From the NCBI RefSeq assembly GCF_000208745.1, contig NC_030852.1, positions 24,939,333 to 25,003,332 of the forward strand: 64,000 bases of DNA, given 5' to 3'. Below are positions 1 to 13,067 of the stretch, piece by piece. Position 1 is the first letter of the stretch; the number at the start of each line of letters is the position of its first letter. A program made the translations under genes and the position numbers. Below the pieces are notes generated by a model. It worked only from the letters and a program-made list of their open reading frames with translations, was not told the origin of the DNA and ran no database searches. The stretch is from Theobroma cacao. Lineage: Eukaryota; Streptophyta; Magnoliopsida; Malvales; Malvaceae.

Positions 1-182
1 ATTTTTATACAACTTTTTTCTTGAAAGAAAAGGTCCACCTCTTGCTGTACAGGGAATAATATACTTTTCATCGTAAATTTGATGATTTTTAGGCTATACG
101 TTGTGTTAGTTTTATTTTCATGTGTTTAATTTATGTAAGACTTAGAAGTTTCTTATAATTGAGCTGCCGAATAAAAATGCAG

Positions 183-3100
183 ATTCAAGCCAGAGCGATT
201 CCACCACTTATGATTGGCAAAGATGTCCTTGGGGCTGCAAGGACGGGTTCAGGGAAAACCCTTGCGTTCTTGGTACCTGCTGTTGAGTTGTTATATAATG
301 TTCACTTCACTCCTCGCAATGGAACAGGTGTTATTGTCATTTGTCCCACAAGGGAGCTTGCCATTCAGGTAAAAATTTTGAAACCCTTATTCACTGTCAT
401 TACTGTAAACATTTATTTCAGGCTTAAAACTTCTTTTTTTCTTTTCCTGTGATTTCAATGGAGTTCTCATCAGTGCAATAATGAAATCTGTCCAATCCTG
501 AACAGCAACTTTGATAATCTAAAAATGCTTTTCTCTATGAACGTATAATGTTTCTATTTGGATTTAGCCTTAATTTAAACTGTCTATAGCTTGTCGCATT
601 TTATCAATGTATTAACAAAGTTAAGACGTTTATTGCAATGTGAATCAATTTATCACTTGGAAAAAAAAATGTTCTCAACTTTCAAGAAAAAGGAGGCAGC
701 TAACCTTTTTTTCTGAGTAGATATGAAAAAATGGATTATGGGCTGATAAATTTCTTATTTGGCATGTATTTACTGTTAAAAATGATGTATTTCTAATGGC
801 TTTTATTATGGAATAAATATTGGTAATTTCTTATGGTGTTGATGGTTCTTCTGCTTTTCTTAATAGCATAATACTATCTACAATGCTAACCTCATGAGAT
901 GGCAATAAAGAATATTTAATAAAGTATTGTTTTTCCTTTTTTCTCTCTCTCTCTTTTAAAGTTGACTAATTGGATTGCAATTAGTTTAATTGAAGTTATA
1001 TATTGTACCCTTAATATTTCAACAAATTCGTTCATTACTAAGCAATGTAACCTTCAAATGCTTTAGACTCATGCAGTTGCAAAGGATCTTCTCAAATACC
1101 ACTCTCAGACTCTTGGATTGGTTATTGGTGGTGCAGCCAGAAGAGGAGAAGCAGAGCGAATTGCAAAGGGAGTTAATTTATTAGTGGCTACTCCTGGTCG
1201 ACTACTTGACCATCTTCAACATACAAAGGGATTCATTTATAAAAATTTGAAGGTAACATTAAAATTTCTGAACCTCGTATCTAATGATTAATTTTTTGTT
1301 TGGCTAATATGGTAGCTTGTATGATCATTTGATTTATAATGTATTTTACTTGAACTAAATTTCCTTGATTATAAGATTTTCTTGCGTGGTCAATTGTTCA
1401 TACCTATTTGAGATTGTATAGTTAACTAAAGGTAATTACACTGTGTACTTTATTTTTTGGATGGCCACTTTCAGTGCTCAGAAGTAAAACTGTCGAAGCT
1501 GACCTGAACCTTAAAAAAATCCAGTTAACCTGCCTGAACTTGAGTTTGACCCAACTCGATTTGAACAGAAAATTCAACAATCCGAATCAGAAATCAACCC
1601 AACACATTTGACAAGAAAAAGTCAATAACTAGAATCTGTAATGAGCAACTAGAATTTACAGTATTGCATTTTTTTAAAGGATAACCGGATGAGCAAGTGA
1701 TGATCTTTGTTTTAATTATGAATTTACAGTGCATATGTTGTTGGAATTTTTTTTTTGTTCTTTTAATTTTGAAATTTTCCATTTTTAATTTCAATAATAA
1801 AAGGGTAAAATCAATACCCTCACCTCCCAAAGTTTTGATCGAAATTGCACAGAGGTCCATTAGTTTTCAAAATGGACACTCTGCCTCAAAAAAATATTTT
1901 CTGTTGGACACGTAGGTCTAGCCATTAGTCAATTGTTAGTGTTTTTGTCAGTTTGATGACGTGGAAAGGTTAAAAAGATGATTTTACTCTTGATTAATTT
2001 TTAAAATTACTATTTTATAATTTTATTAATTAAAAAAAAAGCTCCCCATTTGGGGAGCTTGATTTGGGGCTCCCCTCCAAATACTCCCCTTTCTTGGGGA
2101 GTTGGGTGCTCCCTATTTTTTTAAATTAATAAAGAAAGAAAGGGTATTTTATTCTTTTCATAATTTCTGTTAACGGTGTTTGTACTCTTTGGGCGGAGTG
2201 TCCATTTCGAAAACTAATGGACCTGTTTAGAATTTCGATTAAAACTTAGGGGGCTGGGGGTATTTTACCCTAATAAAAATGTAAAATAATGTTGCATATT
2301 TAAGACACGTGGTGCATTCTTATTAGCTATTTTTTGCCATGTCACTCATTTGACTAACATTATCAGTCAAAGGTGCAAAATGCTTAAGGGAAGTAAAGTT
2401 GAAGTAGTTAATTGTAAATTTTTAAACTTCAGGTAGCAAATCAACAGTTTCACTATAGTTTGTGTAATAAATGTGTAATTAACCCTTACTAGCTGGTAAA
2501 ATGTTTATGCATTGCTCTCTTAGAATCAATATTATATACCATATGTTGGAGTGCTTCTAGTGAATTATTATTTCTATCAACTCATAAACTGGTTTTGCAA
2601 TGCCTCGAGTTTATACTTGCTTCATGCAGATAACTTGAAACCCTATACTCTCTGAAAAATTTAATTCAGTCATTATAATTATTCTGACTTATAGTTAAAC
2701 TTGGTACATTAAATGAATTTTAATTTTCTAAAAATTCGTGGAATTTGCAGTGTCTCATGATTGATGAAGCTGACAGGATATTGGAAGCAAATTTTGAGGA
2801 AGAAATGAAGCAAATTATCAAGTTTCTTCCTAAGGTGAATTTTTTAGCCATTTATATTGTTGATTAGAGCGATGTCAGGAAATTATGATTTTGGATTACA
2901 TCATTTAATCTGCCTCTAGGACTTCTGAATGAAATGGATGGTAACAAAAATTGTGGTAGTAACATTTTTTATTGACATAAAAAAGTTATGCTAATGCCTT
3001 TAGATTGGTGTAGAATATATTTTCTGAAGTAAAATATGATTGATTAAAAAGCTTGGCTTTCTGAAGGACTAGGTTCAGTTGCATTGACTAGGTTTTGTCA

Positions 3101-6100
3101 ACTTGTGATGTTTTCTTATTTGAAAAGAGAAATAGACTTCTTTTCTAATGATTATATTTCTGGAAAAAATGAAGCAAGGTATCATGCTTCTGAAAAAGGC
3201 AAATCGTGTTACCCATTTATATTGTTGATTGTGAAGTTACTGGTGTATGTTTTGATTTTATGATCTCATGTAGTTGCCCCAAGGCTTTTCTTGAAAATTA
3301 GGTGTTGGGTAATCAAAATATTAGTGAAAGTTTGTTTAATAATTGGAAAGGGGTATGCTAGTACACTTTAAAAATTGAAGGTTAGAATGAATTTCCGGGA
3401 TTAACAGACTTTGCTTTATAAAAATTTTAGTTAGCTCAGTGGTGTATATATTTTTTGTTGTAATTGCAACATGAGAATAAATTGTTTTGAAAATGTTAGT
3501 ATGCTCAATAGCGCATTCCACAAATGATGCTCTAGGAGATTTCTGGTTATGACATAACTTTAAATCAAGATCAATGCCTCTTGCTTGATTTGCACTATCA
3601 TGCTCTTGCTTTTTCACTAGAAGCTTTATGTTTATAAAGCAGTTTGAAGTTATACACAAGTCTTAGATTTGGTAACTTCTAAGGTCTTTAGAGCTTACTT
3701 TTTACTTACTTGATGTGCAGCAAAACAGGCAAACTGCTCTATTTTCAGCTACCCAGACTAAGAAGGTTTGCCCTTCTCCCTCATTTATATTGACCATTGT
3801 TCCCTTGACTTATGGTTTATTTTAATCACATCTATGCCAGCTTTCTTCAGAAAATTGTTTGGCTAGCCTATTTCTCTATGAATGGAAAAGTCAAAACTTT
3901 CTTCCTTCCTTTTCTTTATGGAGCAAAATTTTGGTTTTATTTATGTGACCATTTATTGTTACTTTTCCCTAAATCTGCAGGTTGAGGACCTCGCCCGCCT
4001 GTCGTTTCAGACAACTCCTATTTATATCGATGTAGATGATGGGAGAAAGAAGGTAGGCATGTAGTAGAGATTCAGTATATAAATACAGTCAAGTGCACTA
4101 TTTACTTATCCTTTGACTTAACAAGACACTGTCATTGTAGGTCACCAATGAAGGGCTGCAGCAAGGCTATTGTGTTGTGCATAGTTCCAAGAGATTTATC
4201 CTTTTGTATTCATTTTTGAAGAGGAACCTGTCCAAGAAAGTGATGGTCTTTTTCTCTTCATGCAACTCAGTCAAGTTTCATGCAGAACTTCTTAGATATA
4301 TTCATGTGGATTGCTTTGATATCCATGGAAAGCAAAAGCAGCAAAAGCGGACCACTACCTTCTTTGACTTTTGCAAAGCAGAAAAGGGCATTTTGCTTTG
4401 CACTGATGTTGCTGCTCGTGGACTTGATATTCCTGCCGTGGTATGTTTCTTTGTTTAAATGGGTTGCCCGTCATGGCAGTTGCCATTTTATGATTTTCTG
4501 TTGATCTTCCCATTAATGTTTTCTGCGCATTGTTGGAATAGTGGTACCTTAATGTTAGTATATTTGTGGTCCAAGTGCAAACATTCTTAATATATATTTT
4601 TCTTATCTGTAATTGGTATGCTCAACTATATATAAAAATGCAAAATGCATTGGCATCTTGTGCAAAATCAGGAAATTCATGCTACTCTTAAAAGACAATG
4701 GTAGTCTCCCATGAAGTTAATAAATTTTTTGGTGATCTGGTTAGGATTACTTTGCAATTTTGTTTACATAGCATTCCAAGGCTGCTGTTGGCCAGGTTTA
4801 ATCATGACTGTTTTTTATTGTTCTTAAATAAAAAGGTCAATAGATTTCAATTTCATAGTTGTTTGCAAGTAGACTGGATCCTTGGCATAAATTATATGTT
4901 GTTGAAACGTATGTACATCCAAAGTGACCATTTGTGTGGTCTGTTGGACTCTGTTATGTTATGAATAATTCCATGTTTTTAACAATCTTTTCAATAACTT
5001 TATTTTGAACATTGCTTGGTCATCTCACCTGCTCTTTAGAAGTTGAACTATAGTTTAAACTTACATGACTACCATCTAGTTTCTCCTCCCCTCCCCCTCT
5101 TTTAAATAAAAATTTTGTACATGATTTGCATGTCAGCATATGTTGAGTATCTCAATCAGTTTAAACTTGGCAAGTTTTTGAAGGGTCATATAGTAGCACC
5201 AAAAGGGAAATGGAGTAGTAAAAGGGAAAACCGGGTTTCAGCTTTGAAGTCTGTCTGCATGAATGCTATGGTTAATTGGATTGATATAGAAATCTTAAAA
5301 AAAAAAAAAACAGAGAGAGAACGGAAATATTTGGAATCTTTGTTGCAATAATGATTTGGCATGGAATCATTTTGACTGAATTTTATTGTTTTCTATTATC
5401 TGTTTGTAGGATTGGATTGTGCAGTATGATCCTCCTGATGAACCCAAGGTGCGTGCTCTTTTTTTTGTGTCGTGTATCATTTTGCTTATTCTTGTATATT
5501 GTTATTTTTTCATCCATGTTGAGTAAAATGTGGCATGGGAATGTTGCTTTCAGGAATATATTCATAGGGTTGGTCGAACTGCTCGTGGGGAAGGTGCAAG
5601 AGGAAATGCTCTTCTTTTCCTGATCCCAGAGGAACTGCAATTTCTTCGCTATCTAAAGGTGCATTATTTTTGGTGAATGACTTTTTTTTTTTCTCAGTCT
5701 GTTAAAGAACTGCTATTCTAATTTGTTTCTTTCTGCTCTAAATTTCTAATGACAGGCAGCAAAAGTTCCTGTTAAGGAATATGAGTTTGATGAGAAGAAG
5801 CTGGCGAATGTGCAGTCTCATCTGGTAACTTCTTGGTTCTTTGTTTACTATAATTTGTTGATATAACAAAGTTTGGGGGAGCTTAGAGTGTCTACTTGGA
5901 ATGATGCAGGAGAAGTTAGTGGCAAACAACTATTATCTTAACAAGTCAGCTAAAGATGCTTATCGATCCTACATTTTAGCATACAATTCTCACTCAATGA
6001 AAGATATCTTTAATGTGCATCGCCTTGATATGCAGGTACAATCTTTCTTCTGAATTCTTAAAATGTAAATCTCTTCTCTGCATGTGGTTGTGCAATCTAA

Positions 6101-6404
6101 ATGGATTATTAACTAGTGTAAAATATCTTGATCCTGAAACTATTGTTAGCCATGAAATATTGTACATAACCAGGTGTATTAAGCTGACCAACAAGAAACG
6201 GAAATTGTTGTTTTTGAGCAGGCCATCGCTGCTTCCTTCTGTTTTTCATGCCCTCCTAAGGTTAATCTGAACATAGACAGCAACGCATCCAAATTTAGAA
6301 AGACAACACGTAAAGTGGAAGGAGTGCGAAATAGTTTCAGTGCAAGCAACCCGTATGGGAGGCAGAGAGGTGAAGATGATAATCGGCAATTTGTAAGGTA
6401 TTAG
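183..6404 (+). CDS. RH51: DEAD-box ATP-dependent RNA helicase, HAS1/DDX18 type (5' end outside window)
   Basis: The nucleolar HAS1/DDX18 family unwinds pre-rRNA during large ribosomal subunit assembly. Eleven coding exons fit in one frame: 183-368, 1067-1252, 2751-2834, 3721-3765, 3981-4052, 4141-4440, 5410-5448, 5554-5658, 5756-5824, 5910-6035 and 6222-6404 (TAG). They encode the last 464 residues. In order I see motif I (ARTGSGKT), Ia (PTRELA), TPGR, motif II (DEAD in IDEADRIL), motif III (SAT), a helicase C-terminal domain with VMVFFSS, ARGLDIP and the arginine-finger motif HRVGRTARG, then the family tail ([11 protein letters not shown]). The Q motif and N-terminal extension lie upstream of the window; the first exon begins after an AG at 181-182, inside the Q motif. 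All catalytic motifs are intact. The symbol RH51 is by resemblance; the Arabidopsis paralogue RH27 is an equal candidate. Bases 1-182 are intron. Intron 2 (1253-2750) carries a transposon. Confidence 0.93.
1803..2270. mobile_element. Non-autonomous hAT-like element (MITE) in helicase intron
   Basis: A 468-bp insertion in an intron of the helicase gene. It is flanked by identical 8-bp direct repeats, TAATAAAA at 1795-1802 and 2271-2278, as expected for hAT target-site duplication. The ends are long inverted repeats of about 85-90 bp: both outer ends read GGGTAAAAT when oriented inward, and both arms carry CCATTAGTTTTC followed by AATGGACACTC. No coding sequence is present. The centre holds a second, GC-richer palindrome (2039-2060, AAGCTCCCC, 4-nt loop, GGGGAGCTT). 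Superfamily assignment rests on duplication length only; the long arms are less typical of hAT. Confidence 0.85.
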
Positions 6405-6991
6405 TGGAAGCATCATCCAGAGGCCATTTATAAAGGCATTAACAGAAGCTGTGTTGGTGAAGCCGCTGCATTGGTCTGCAACAATTTTGTATCTGTGCCA
6501 TTTTTTCTTGAAAAAGAGGGTGAGTCTGCTTGAAAATTAAGCTTTAATAGCATTTCGCGAGTCTTGGAAGTTGAACATGCACATATAGATTATTAGTTTT
6601 AAATTGACTTGTATTCAAGATGTGTTATTCTTGCCTAATAATTCCATCGTTCTCTCAACCATATAATTCTGATGGTTCATATTTGACATGTTGTGGAGGT
6701 TCTGCAATTGTTCTTTAATCAGGCTTTTAGCTCAGGTGTAATGGTTTTTAGTATCCAAGAGATTGATTATATTAAATCGAAAATCTCAAAAGCAAAACAT
6801 CCATAAACGAGCCAAGGGAAAATAATTGTAATAGAACATAAACCAAATTTGTAAAACACAAAAATAATCACCTAGCAGCAAATACGAAAGGTCTCATAAA
6901 TCATTAATCCTAGTGATCACGTTATCCAAGTGATTGAAAGAACAAAAAAGGTAGAAGTCACAAAGAGCTGAGAGATGCAAAAAGAGAATTG
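6405..6991. other. Intergenic, convergent 3' ends
   Basis: This stretch lies between the helicase stop and the stop of the phytocyanin gene on the opposite strand. It should contain both 3' UTRs. I see no open reading frame, RNA gene or repeat in it. Confidence 0.6.
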
Positions 6992-7606
6992 CTATATAAA
7001 AGCTGACATGACGAGCAGCATAATAGTTGAAGCAGAAACAGCAGCAACCTCAAACGCACCATTCTTCTCATGCTCTGGTGTATTGGTGGTGCTGTTCTGG
7101 TTCTGGGATTGCGGTGGAGTGTCTGGCTCCAACACTTTGATGATCATCTTCTGCCCTTTCTGGCAGTGCCCGGTTACCCCACTCATGAAATAGAATAAAC
7201 CGGCTCGGTCCAATTTGAAGACAGTGTCGCCATTGTTGGAGAAGAATTGAGGATGAGAGGGCTGGCACTTGTCATACTCTTCTTGCGTCACCACCAAAAC
7301 CGAGTCTTTCTTGTACTTAAAATCTGAATATGTATATCCATGAACAATGGGAATTGGAAAAAAACCCAACACTAGAACAACAAAAGAAAGTTATCGGAAA
7401 AGACGGAAAACATGAATGTTATAGTAGTGCTTACGGATGGTGTCATCAACCTTGAACCTGTTACTGGATGCCCACTTGTTGTAGATTTGATTGTCATGCT
7501 TTGGTGCAATCCAGCCATCGTCGCCATTTACTTCATATTCAGCACAAATTGCAATGTAAAAGAAGAGGGAAGAGAAAAGGAAAACCTTTCTGAAATGAGA
7601 AGCCAT
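6992..7606 (-). CDS. Early nodulin-like protein (phytocyanin family, copper ligands lost)
   Basis: Two exons, 7435-7606 and 6992-7323 (minus strand), encode 167 residues; the exon junction restores DDTIHFKYKK, a family signature. The start is the ATG at 7606 (MASHFRK); an upstream in-frame codon would precede the signal peptide. Seen: hydrophobic signal peptide (about residues 1-25), plastocyanin-like domain (about 26-125) ending in SGVTGHCQKGQK, a Pro/Ser/Asn/Thr-rich linker, and a hydrophobic C-terminal tail typical of a GPI-anchor signal. Of the four type-1 copper ligands, the first His position reads Ser (KDSVLVV) and the Cys position reads Met/Ser (FMSG), while His and Gln near GHC..GQ remain, so copper binding is unlikely. 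The disulfide Cys pair (YDKC and GHC) is kept. Family members are plasma-membrane arabinogalactan-like proteins at the cell surface. Confidence 0.9.
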
Positions 7607-8231
7607 TGTTGTTTTAGCAGCAAGTTCGGGCATAAGATGAGAAATGATGCTACTTTTTTTTCACCTGGGTTGGGTAGGCTTAAAAAGAAGTGAAAAATGG
7701 AAGTTAGTTATGCATGAGAGGAGAGAAATGGGGACAGAGAAGTGGAGATAGTGGATTGTTGGCAGTAACCGTGGAGTTGAGGGTCAGCCAAAATCTTTGA
7801 CTTGGTATAACCCATTTTTCCGATAATCCGGAAACATGGTCAGCATTGAAAACGTTTCAAAGATGTCTCGCAGTGTTATATGCCAGGTTGAATATGTTTG
7901 TTTGGATCCATTCGAGAGTTGGCAGGAGTTGATCACTATCAGTTGGTACTAGCTCAAAACGATGCCAATATTGAAATAACTAACTACATAAAAGAGAAAC
8001 CAAAGATAATTTGCTGAGCCAACAATTTTCTTTAAAGGCAAAATTTAGAACAACAGTTTTTTGGAAGGAGAAGATCAGCAACCATCTCCTTTTAATCAGA
8101 AGATGTACAAGCATTTCCTCTGCGTTTTGAGCTTGAATACCCTGAAGATGAATAAGCATTTCCTTTTCATAGCACCGCTTCTTGCTCCCTTTCAATGTGG
8201 TACTTGGTTTTTCTCTGAATTAGTTTTCTTG
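7607..8231. other. Intergenic: phytocyanin promoter side and LRR gene 3' side
   Basis: Contains the upstream region of the phytocyanin gene and the 3' UTR side of the LRR gene, both on the minus strand. No additional gene or repeat is visible, and I could not pick a convincing TATA box. Confidence 0.5.
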
Positions 8232-9942
8232 TCAACAAGATTTCACCCCATTAGGAACATGGCTTAATGACGAGATCATTTCAGCCTGATAGCAAAGATT
8301 CGAATTGTTCCAAGCTCTGAACCGTCTCCCCATTTTCTTATAAAACCCTCCTGAGAACTCAAGCTTTCCGGTCAGATTGTTCCCATTAATGTAAAGAGCA
8401 CCAAGGCTAGGTAGGGTTGCAATCTTTGGAGAAAGGTTTCCTGACAGATTGTTATCATTAAGTCCCAAATATCTTAACCTTTTCATTTCTGTCATGGACT
8501 CTGGTATTTTTCCTGTCAAACCTAAATTAGAAAGATCCAAAATTTCCAAATCCTGCAAGTTTCCCCATTGAACTCCCATGAGATCACCCCCAAGAGGATT
8601 GTTGGACAGCACCACCTCTTTTAAGGAAACCATTTCTTCAAGTGACTCTATCAACCCACCCGAGAAATTATTTCTCCCAAGGTCCAATAGGGTGGCATTC
8701 TTCAGGCTTCCAATTTCTGTAGGAAGCTTTCCCTCCAACTTATTGCTGCTTAAGTCCAGCTTTAGGAGCGAGGTGAAATTACCCCCAAAAGTCAACGGCA
8801 GTGACCCTGATAGATTATTCCTGCTTAAGTCCATTATTAGTAGCTGAGTTAACCCTCCAAAACTTTCTGGAATCTGACCGGTGAACCGGTTTCCAGCGAG
8901 TACAAGCTGCCTCAAATTCACCAAGCTGCCCAGTTCTATAGGCAATTCTCCTGTTAAGCCGTTTTCCAGTAGCACTAGTGATTTGAGCTGTTTAAGGCTG
9001 ACAATAGAGGTTGGAATTGTACCAATGAGGCCGCGGTTTGATCGGAACCCCAAGGATTCTAAGCTGTTTGAGAGTCTTTCCCAGTTTGAGGAGGGAATTC
9101 GGATGGGGTTATGTCTAGGTGAGAAAAAGCAATTGAAGAATGAGAGAGATCTTAAGTGAGTAAGCTCAAAGAGGTGATGTGTGAACTTTGCATCTTGGCT
9201 ACACTGGAGAGAGTTGTCAAAAACTAGACCAATGTTTAAAACGGTGACATGCCAAAAGCCATCAAAGAGATCACAATAAACTCCCTGCACTTGATTGTTC
9301 AAATAAAAATGTTGGATTAAAATAAGGTTGAGGAAAAATGTGACAGAATTTTATACACATAAACATGAAGATGCTTGAAATATTATAGGATCATTTTGTT
9401 TCTTAGCATGCAAATTTAATGTTTGGTTTGGAGTTGCAAAGTGCTGGTAGAGGAGAACTATCAGATTGCTTGTTTGCTTGCATGCAAGACTACTAATTAC
9501 CAAGAAAAACTTGAGTACTACACAATTCCTTTTAATCAATTAATTTGTGCTAGTTTATATTTCATACTCATATTAGAAGAAAAAGTAGCTACTTGTCAAG
9601 GTGGATGTTCCTAACCTTTATGTTAAATGAGTGCAATTGCAATATATACTAGCTAGCAAACAGGGAAAAACAACGATATACTTATAGTTTATCTCTAATG
9701 GAGGGATGTACTTTTACCTGAATAGGTGACCATCCGCAAGGGTCTGGGTAGAGATCCGAGCCATTCCACCACTTCCCCACAAATCCTTGAATAGCAGAAT
9801 ACAGGGCCTCTTGCTCTCTCTTCTCCATTGGTGCCATCGAAAAGAAGTGATCCTCTTGACATTTGCACAGAACTAACAACCCAACAAGGGAGAACAGAAG
9901 AAGAAAATTCTTAATTGTGACAATGGGGTTCTTCATGGCCAA
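8232..9942 (-). CDS. PII-2: Leucine-rich repeat protein, Piriformospora indica-insensitive 2-like
   Basis: Two exons, 9718-9942 and 8232-9284 (minus strand), give 425 residues. The N-terminus has a hydrophobic signal peptide (about residues 10-28), then an EREQEALYSAIQ-type LRR N-terminal region with the paired-tryptophan segment KWWNGSDLYPDPCGW. About nine to ten plant-type LRRs (LxxLxLxxNxLxGxIP) follow, roughly residues 145-390, and the family tail (RRFRAWNN.NLCY..., ending VKSC). There is no transmembrane segment or kinase domain, so the product is probably secreted or membrane-associated. The founding Arabidopsis protein is required for response to the root endophyte Piriformospora indica; a similar role here is inference from family only. 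The exon border GCAG/GGAGTTTATTG and donor CAG/GTAAAAG are standard. Confidence 0.9.
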
Positions 9943-12900
9943 CTAGTGTTTGAGAAAATAGGCTTCTACTAACAGGCTAAGAGAGCAAACAATATGAAGA
10001 GCTATAGAAACCAGGAACAATTAAAAGGAATGCGAAAAGAATTACAGTGTTAGATTGTCAGGTTTTCCAGAGAAACCTCATAAAATATAAAGGAAAGCAA
10101 AAGATGTGCTGCTGAAAATTGGAGAGTTAAATGATTTCCCATATGATTAATTACTCTTCCAACTGAAAAGCAAGCGGAAATGTAGGTAAAGGCGAAGACA
10201 AGAACAACAAAATTTTAAGGAGCAGTTGCAGCCAAAGTACATTAACACAGTTATTGGTGCCAAAAAGTAAGTAAATAATTAAATGAAATAACAACAATAG
10301 TATCAGCCTTTGAGTAAGAAAGGAAGTGAACAGAAACCTAGAAAGGCGATAGGCCTTTAAATGACCTTAGCTTTGCCTCCCCCCATATAGCCATGCTGGC
10401 TACTGCTGTGTATGTGTACAGCAAAGCTAGCTAGGCTTTTTGTCAATCTGCCTCTATCTGCTTTTGTGGCTAAATGAAGCTTTGTATTCAAGATAACTTA
10501 AATGTATATATTTTGTTTAACGTCTAGACACACACTTTAACCTTTTCCTTTAATAAATTTGGGCTTCGCTTTACTGGTGTATCTCTGTCTATGTGTACGA
10601 GATTAGAGTTAAAGTGGGGTTACTTTAATTATAATAATTGAAAAGATTTTTGAATTATTTGATGGGGTTGCAGTTTAGAGTTATAGGCTTAATCTGTAGT
10701 CGTAGGAGGGACCATTTGAGCATGCATGCATGCATTCATTGCCTGCCTGCCTTTCTCTGGGACTACTGCCTTTGGCTTCTTTGGTTTATATAAACTGCTC
10801 TTCTGAAGATTAATACTTAATCTGTGAAGTTAGCTGACTAGAGTCATTGGCGGGAAGCAATAAACTGAAGGCTGAGGGAGTTGTTCAAGGAACAAAACGT
10901 TGCCGTTCAAGGATTAATAAGCTGAGAGAAATACGACAGTTCTTGTGTCATTTAGCTTGGTTTTAATTGTTCAGTTGTTATACGTTGTGTTATGTTGTCG
11001 TTTTTGTTTAAGTTGAGTCATGTACACATCATTTTGATGTCGTTTTGTCTGGTTATCATTTTTTGTTTTCAAAGCTCAACGGTCATACTTCTTCTTCTAG
11101 TTATCTGTTGAAGCTGTGCTTCGATTGGTGTGAAGTTTTTCCTCTTGATCCGATTTATGAGAAAAGTTTATAATTGCTTAGTATAAATACAAATTTGAAA
11201 ATTGAATATATGCTTTTTGGATCCAATATTTTGAGCTGAATTTTTTTTCTCTATTTTTCTGATCAACAAAGCTCTCTAAACTTTTTCAAGTAAAATTTTT
11301 CAAAAATTCTTTGATCAGCTGTTCAACTATTTTCTTCAGGCTCTACCAAAAACTTCTATGGTTGGTGGGAAAAACATTTATAGCTCTTCCAATAATTAGC
11401 TTATAATACAAAGAAAGAAGCGAAGCAACATAACTACAGAATAAAGTGACCGAACTCGATCGGAAAATTTAGACTATTTAAAAAGAATTATAACAATTCT
11501 CTAATCTTAACGAAATAATTCTTTTAAAATTCAGTGAGCAACAACGATTAATTAAAATAAAAAATTGAGAATTTGTGGAACGGTAGTTGAAGTGTTGTTC
11601 TCATCCACGTTTCCTTTCCTTATTCATAAAAAATATATATGGCCTATTACTTACGTGTTAAGGATGAACTTTCAAACTTTGCAAATGAATTTAAATGCCA
11701 TATATACACTACATGTCTATATAATTATTATATATCCCTCATGCGCTTTAATAATTTCCAAAAAGTTATATTTTTCTTTTTGTTTAGTGAATGAGATAGT
11801 ACCATGCCTTTATCATTTTAGTCCGCAACTTTTTCGTTTTGCTAATTATTTAGGCAACAGTCTTAGTCTCATTGAATTATTCATATGATAGGCGCATGCA
11901 TGGTTGGCAAGAATAGCATAAGGTGACTAACTTTTAGTAGGATGCACGCTATTTTTAGTATAATATGCATGTCAAGCTATAGCTGATCGGATTTTGATTA
12001 TTTAGCTTTGCAAGAAAATTCTGGACACATGGATAGGTGGAGTGAACCCTGGTGAAGGTAGTAATGAATCCTAGGCCCTCCATCCGCAATGTTAAGCACC
12101 AGCCAAGACCTTCAAAGGATACAGGAATGAGAGATTGGGGATTAGGGAATAAACCCTTATTGTCAATTCTTATTCTATTTTTTTTCAAAAAAAAAAAAAA
12201 AAACTGAGTCTTACTTTCGTAAAAAAAGATGAAATTTAGTTACAGGCAAATATGACCAGAGTCATTATCCCCGGCCATTAGATCCTCTCATAACACAAAA
12301 TAATAACTCTGAGACATAATACTACATCAAAATCATTCAAACAGCCCTGAGTTTCTTAAGCCACATCTTCAAAGAACTTTTTGGATTACACAAGCCACAT
12401 TTCCGAAAAATCAATCAAAGACAATAGCAATGATGCACAGCAATTTGAGGCAGCCAGATTCAAGTAGTTGGAGAAAATGATAGAAATCGTATGTACAATT
12501 ATATGCACCATACAAAGTATTTGAACATTAAAACAACACAAAACAGATTAAGAAAGAATAAAGAAGAAACTCGTGAATGGATGTTGTGCAGATTTCTTCA
12601 GGCAAATGCAAAATTATATTACATAGGTACATGACTTGCAGGAACAATGGCTCACCTCAACAGTAACATGCTATTTATGGAAACCAAAGCTTCTGTTGAA
12701 TCCTCTCCTTTCAGTCCAACATGGCTTGCCATTCAATGAATCAATCTACTTAGCACGCATGCCTTCGGCTGTAGTTCCAAAGCATCGTGTCTCTTGTCTA
12801 GCCACTGAATAGCCATATCAGATACTCCTGCAGATTTATCAGCGACCAACAGGCTGTCCAACTTTACCAACAAAATGAAATCTCTTTAAAGAATAACGGA

Positions 12901-13067
12901 GTATCTAGTAGTATCATTATCCCTTCCAAGATGTATAATGTTATCTTTTCAGTGAATAAGATATATAACAAGGAACATAGCTGGACTACTATCAAACTGC
13001 AAAGTTAGGCAAGACTAGAAGCAAATTCAAATTCCATGTAAAAGCCTACGTATGTTGGATGCACAAT
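9943..13067. other. Intergenic region, 3.1 kb
   Basis: The right-hand side of the LRR gene (about 9943-10400) is its probable promoter and 5' UTR. 10723-10735 holds overlapping CATGCATG (RY-type) motifs. 12190-12205 is a homopolymer A run. About 12600-13067 should be the 3' UTR of the WNK gene. Short open frames at 11565-11888 and 11955-12188 look like chance; nothing in them is recognisable. Confidence 0.5.

Noticed and set aside
12740..12840. Coding-like block after a GCAG on the minus strand, downstream of the WNK stop; possible extra WNK exon
   Set aside because: The open stretch is only about 30 codons, which is expected by chance, and no donor in the last WNK exon joins it in frame. 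It is more likely 3' UTR.
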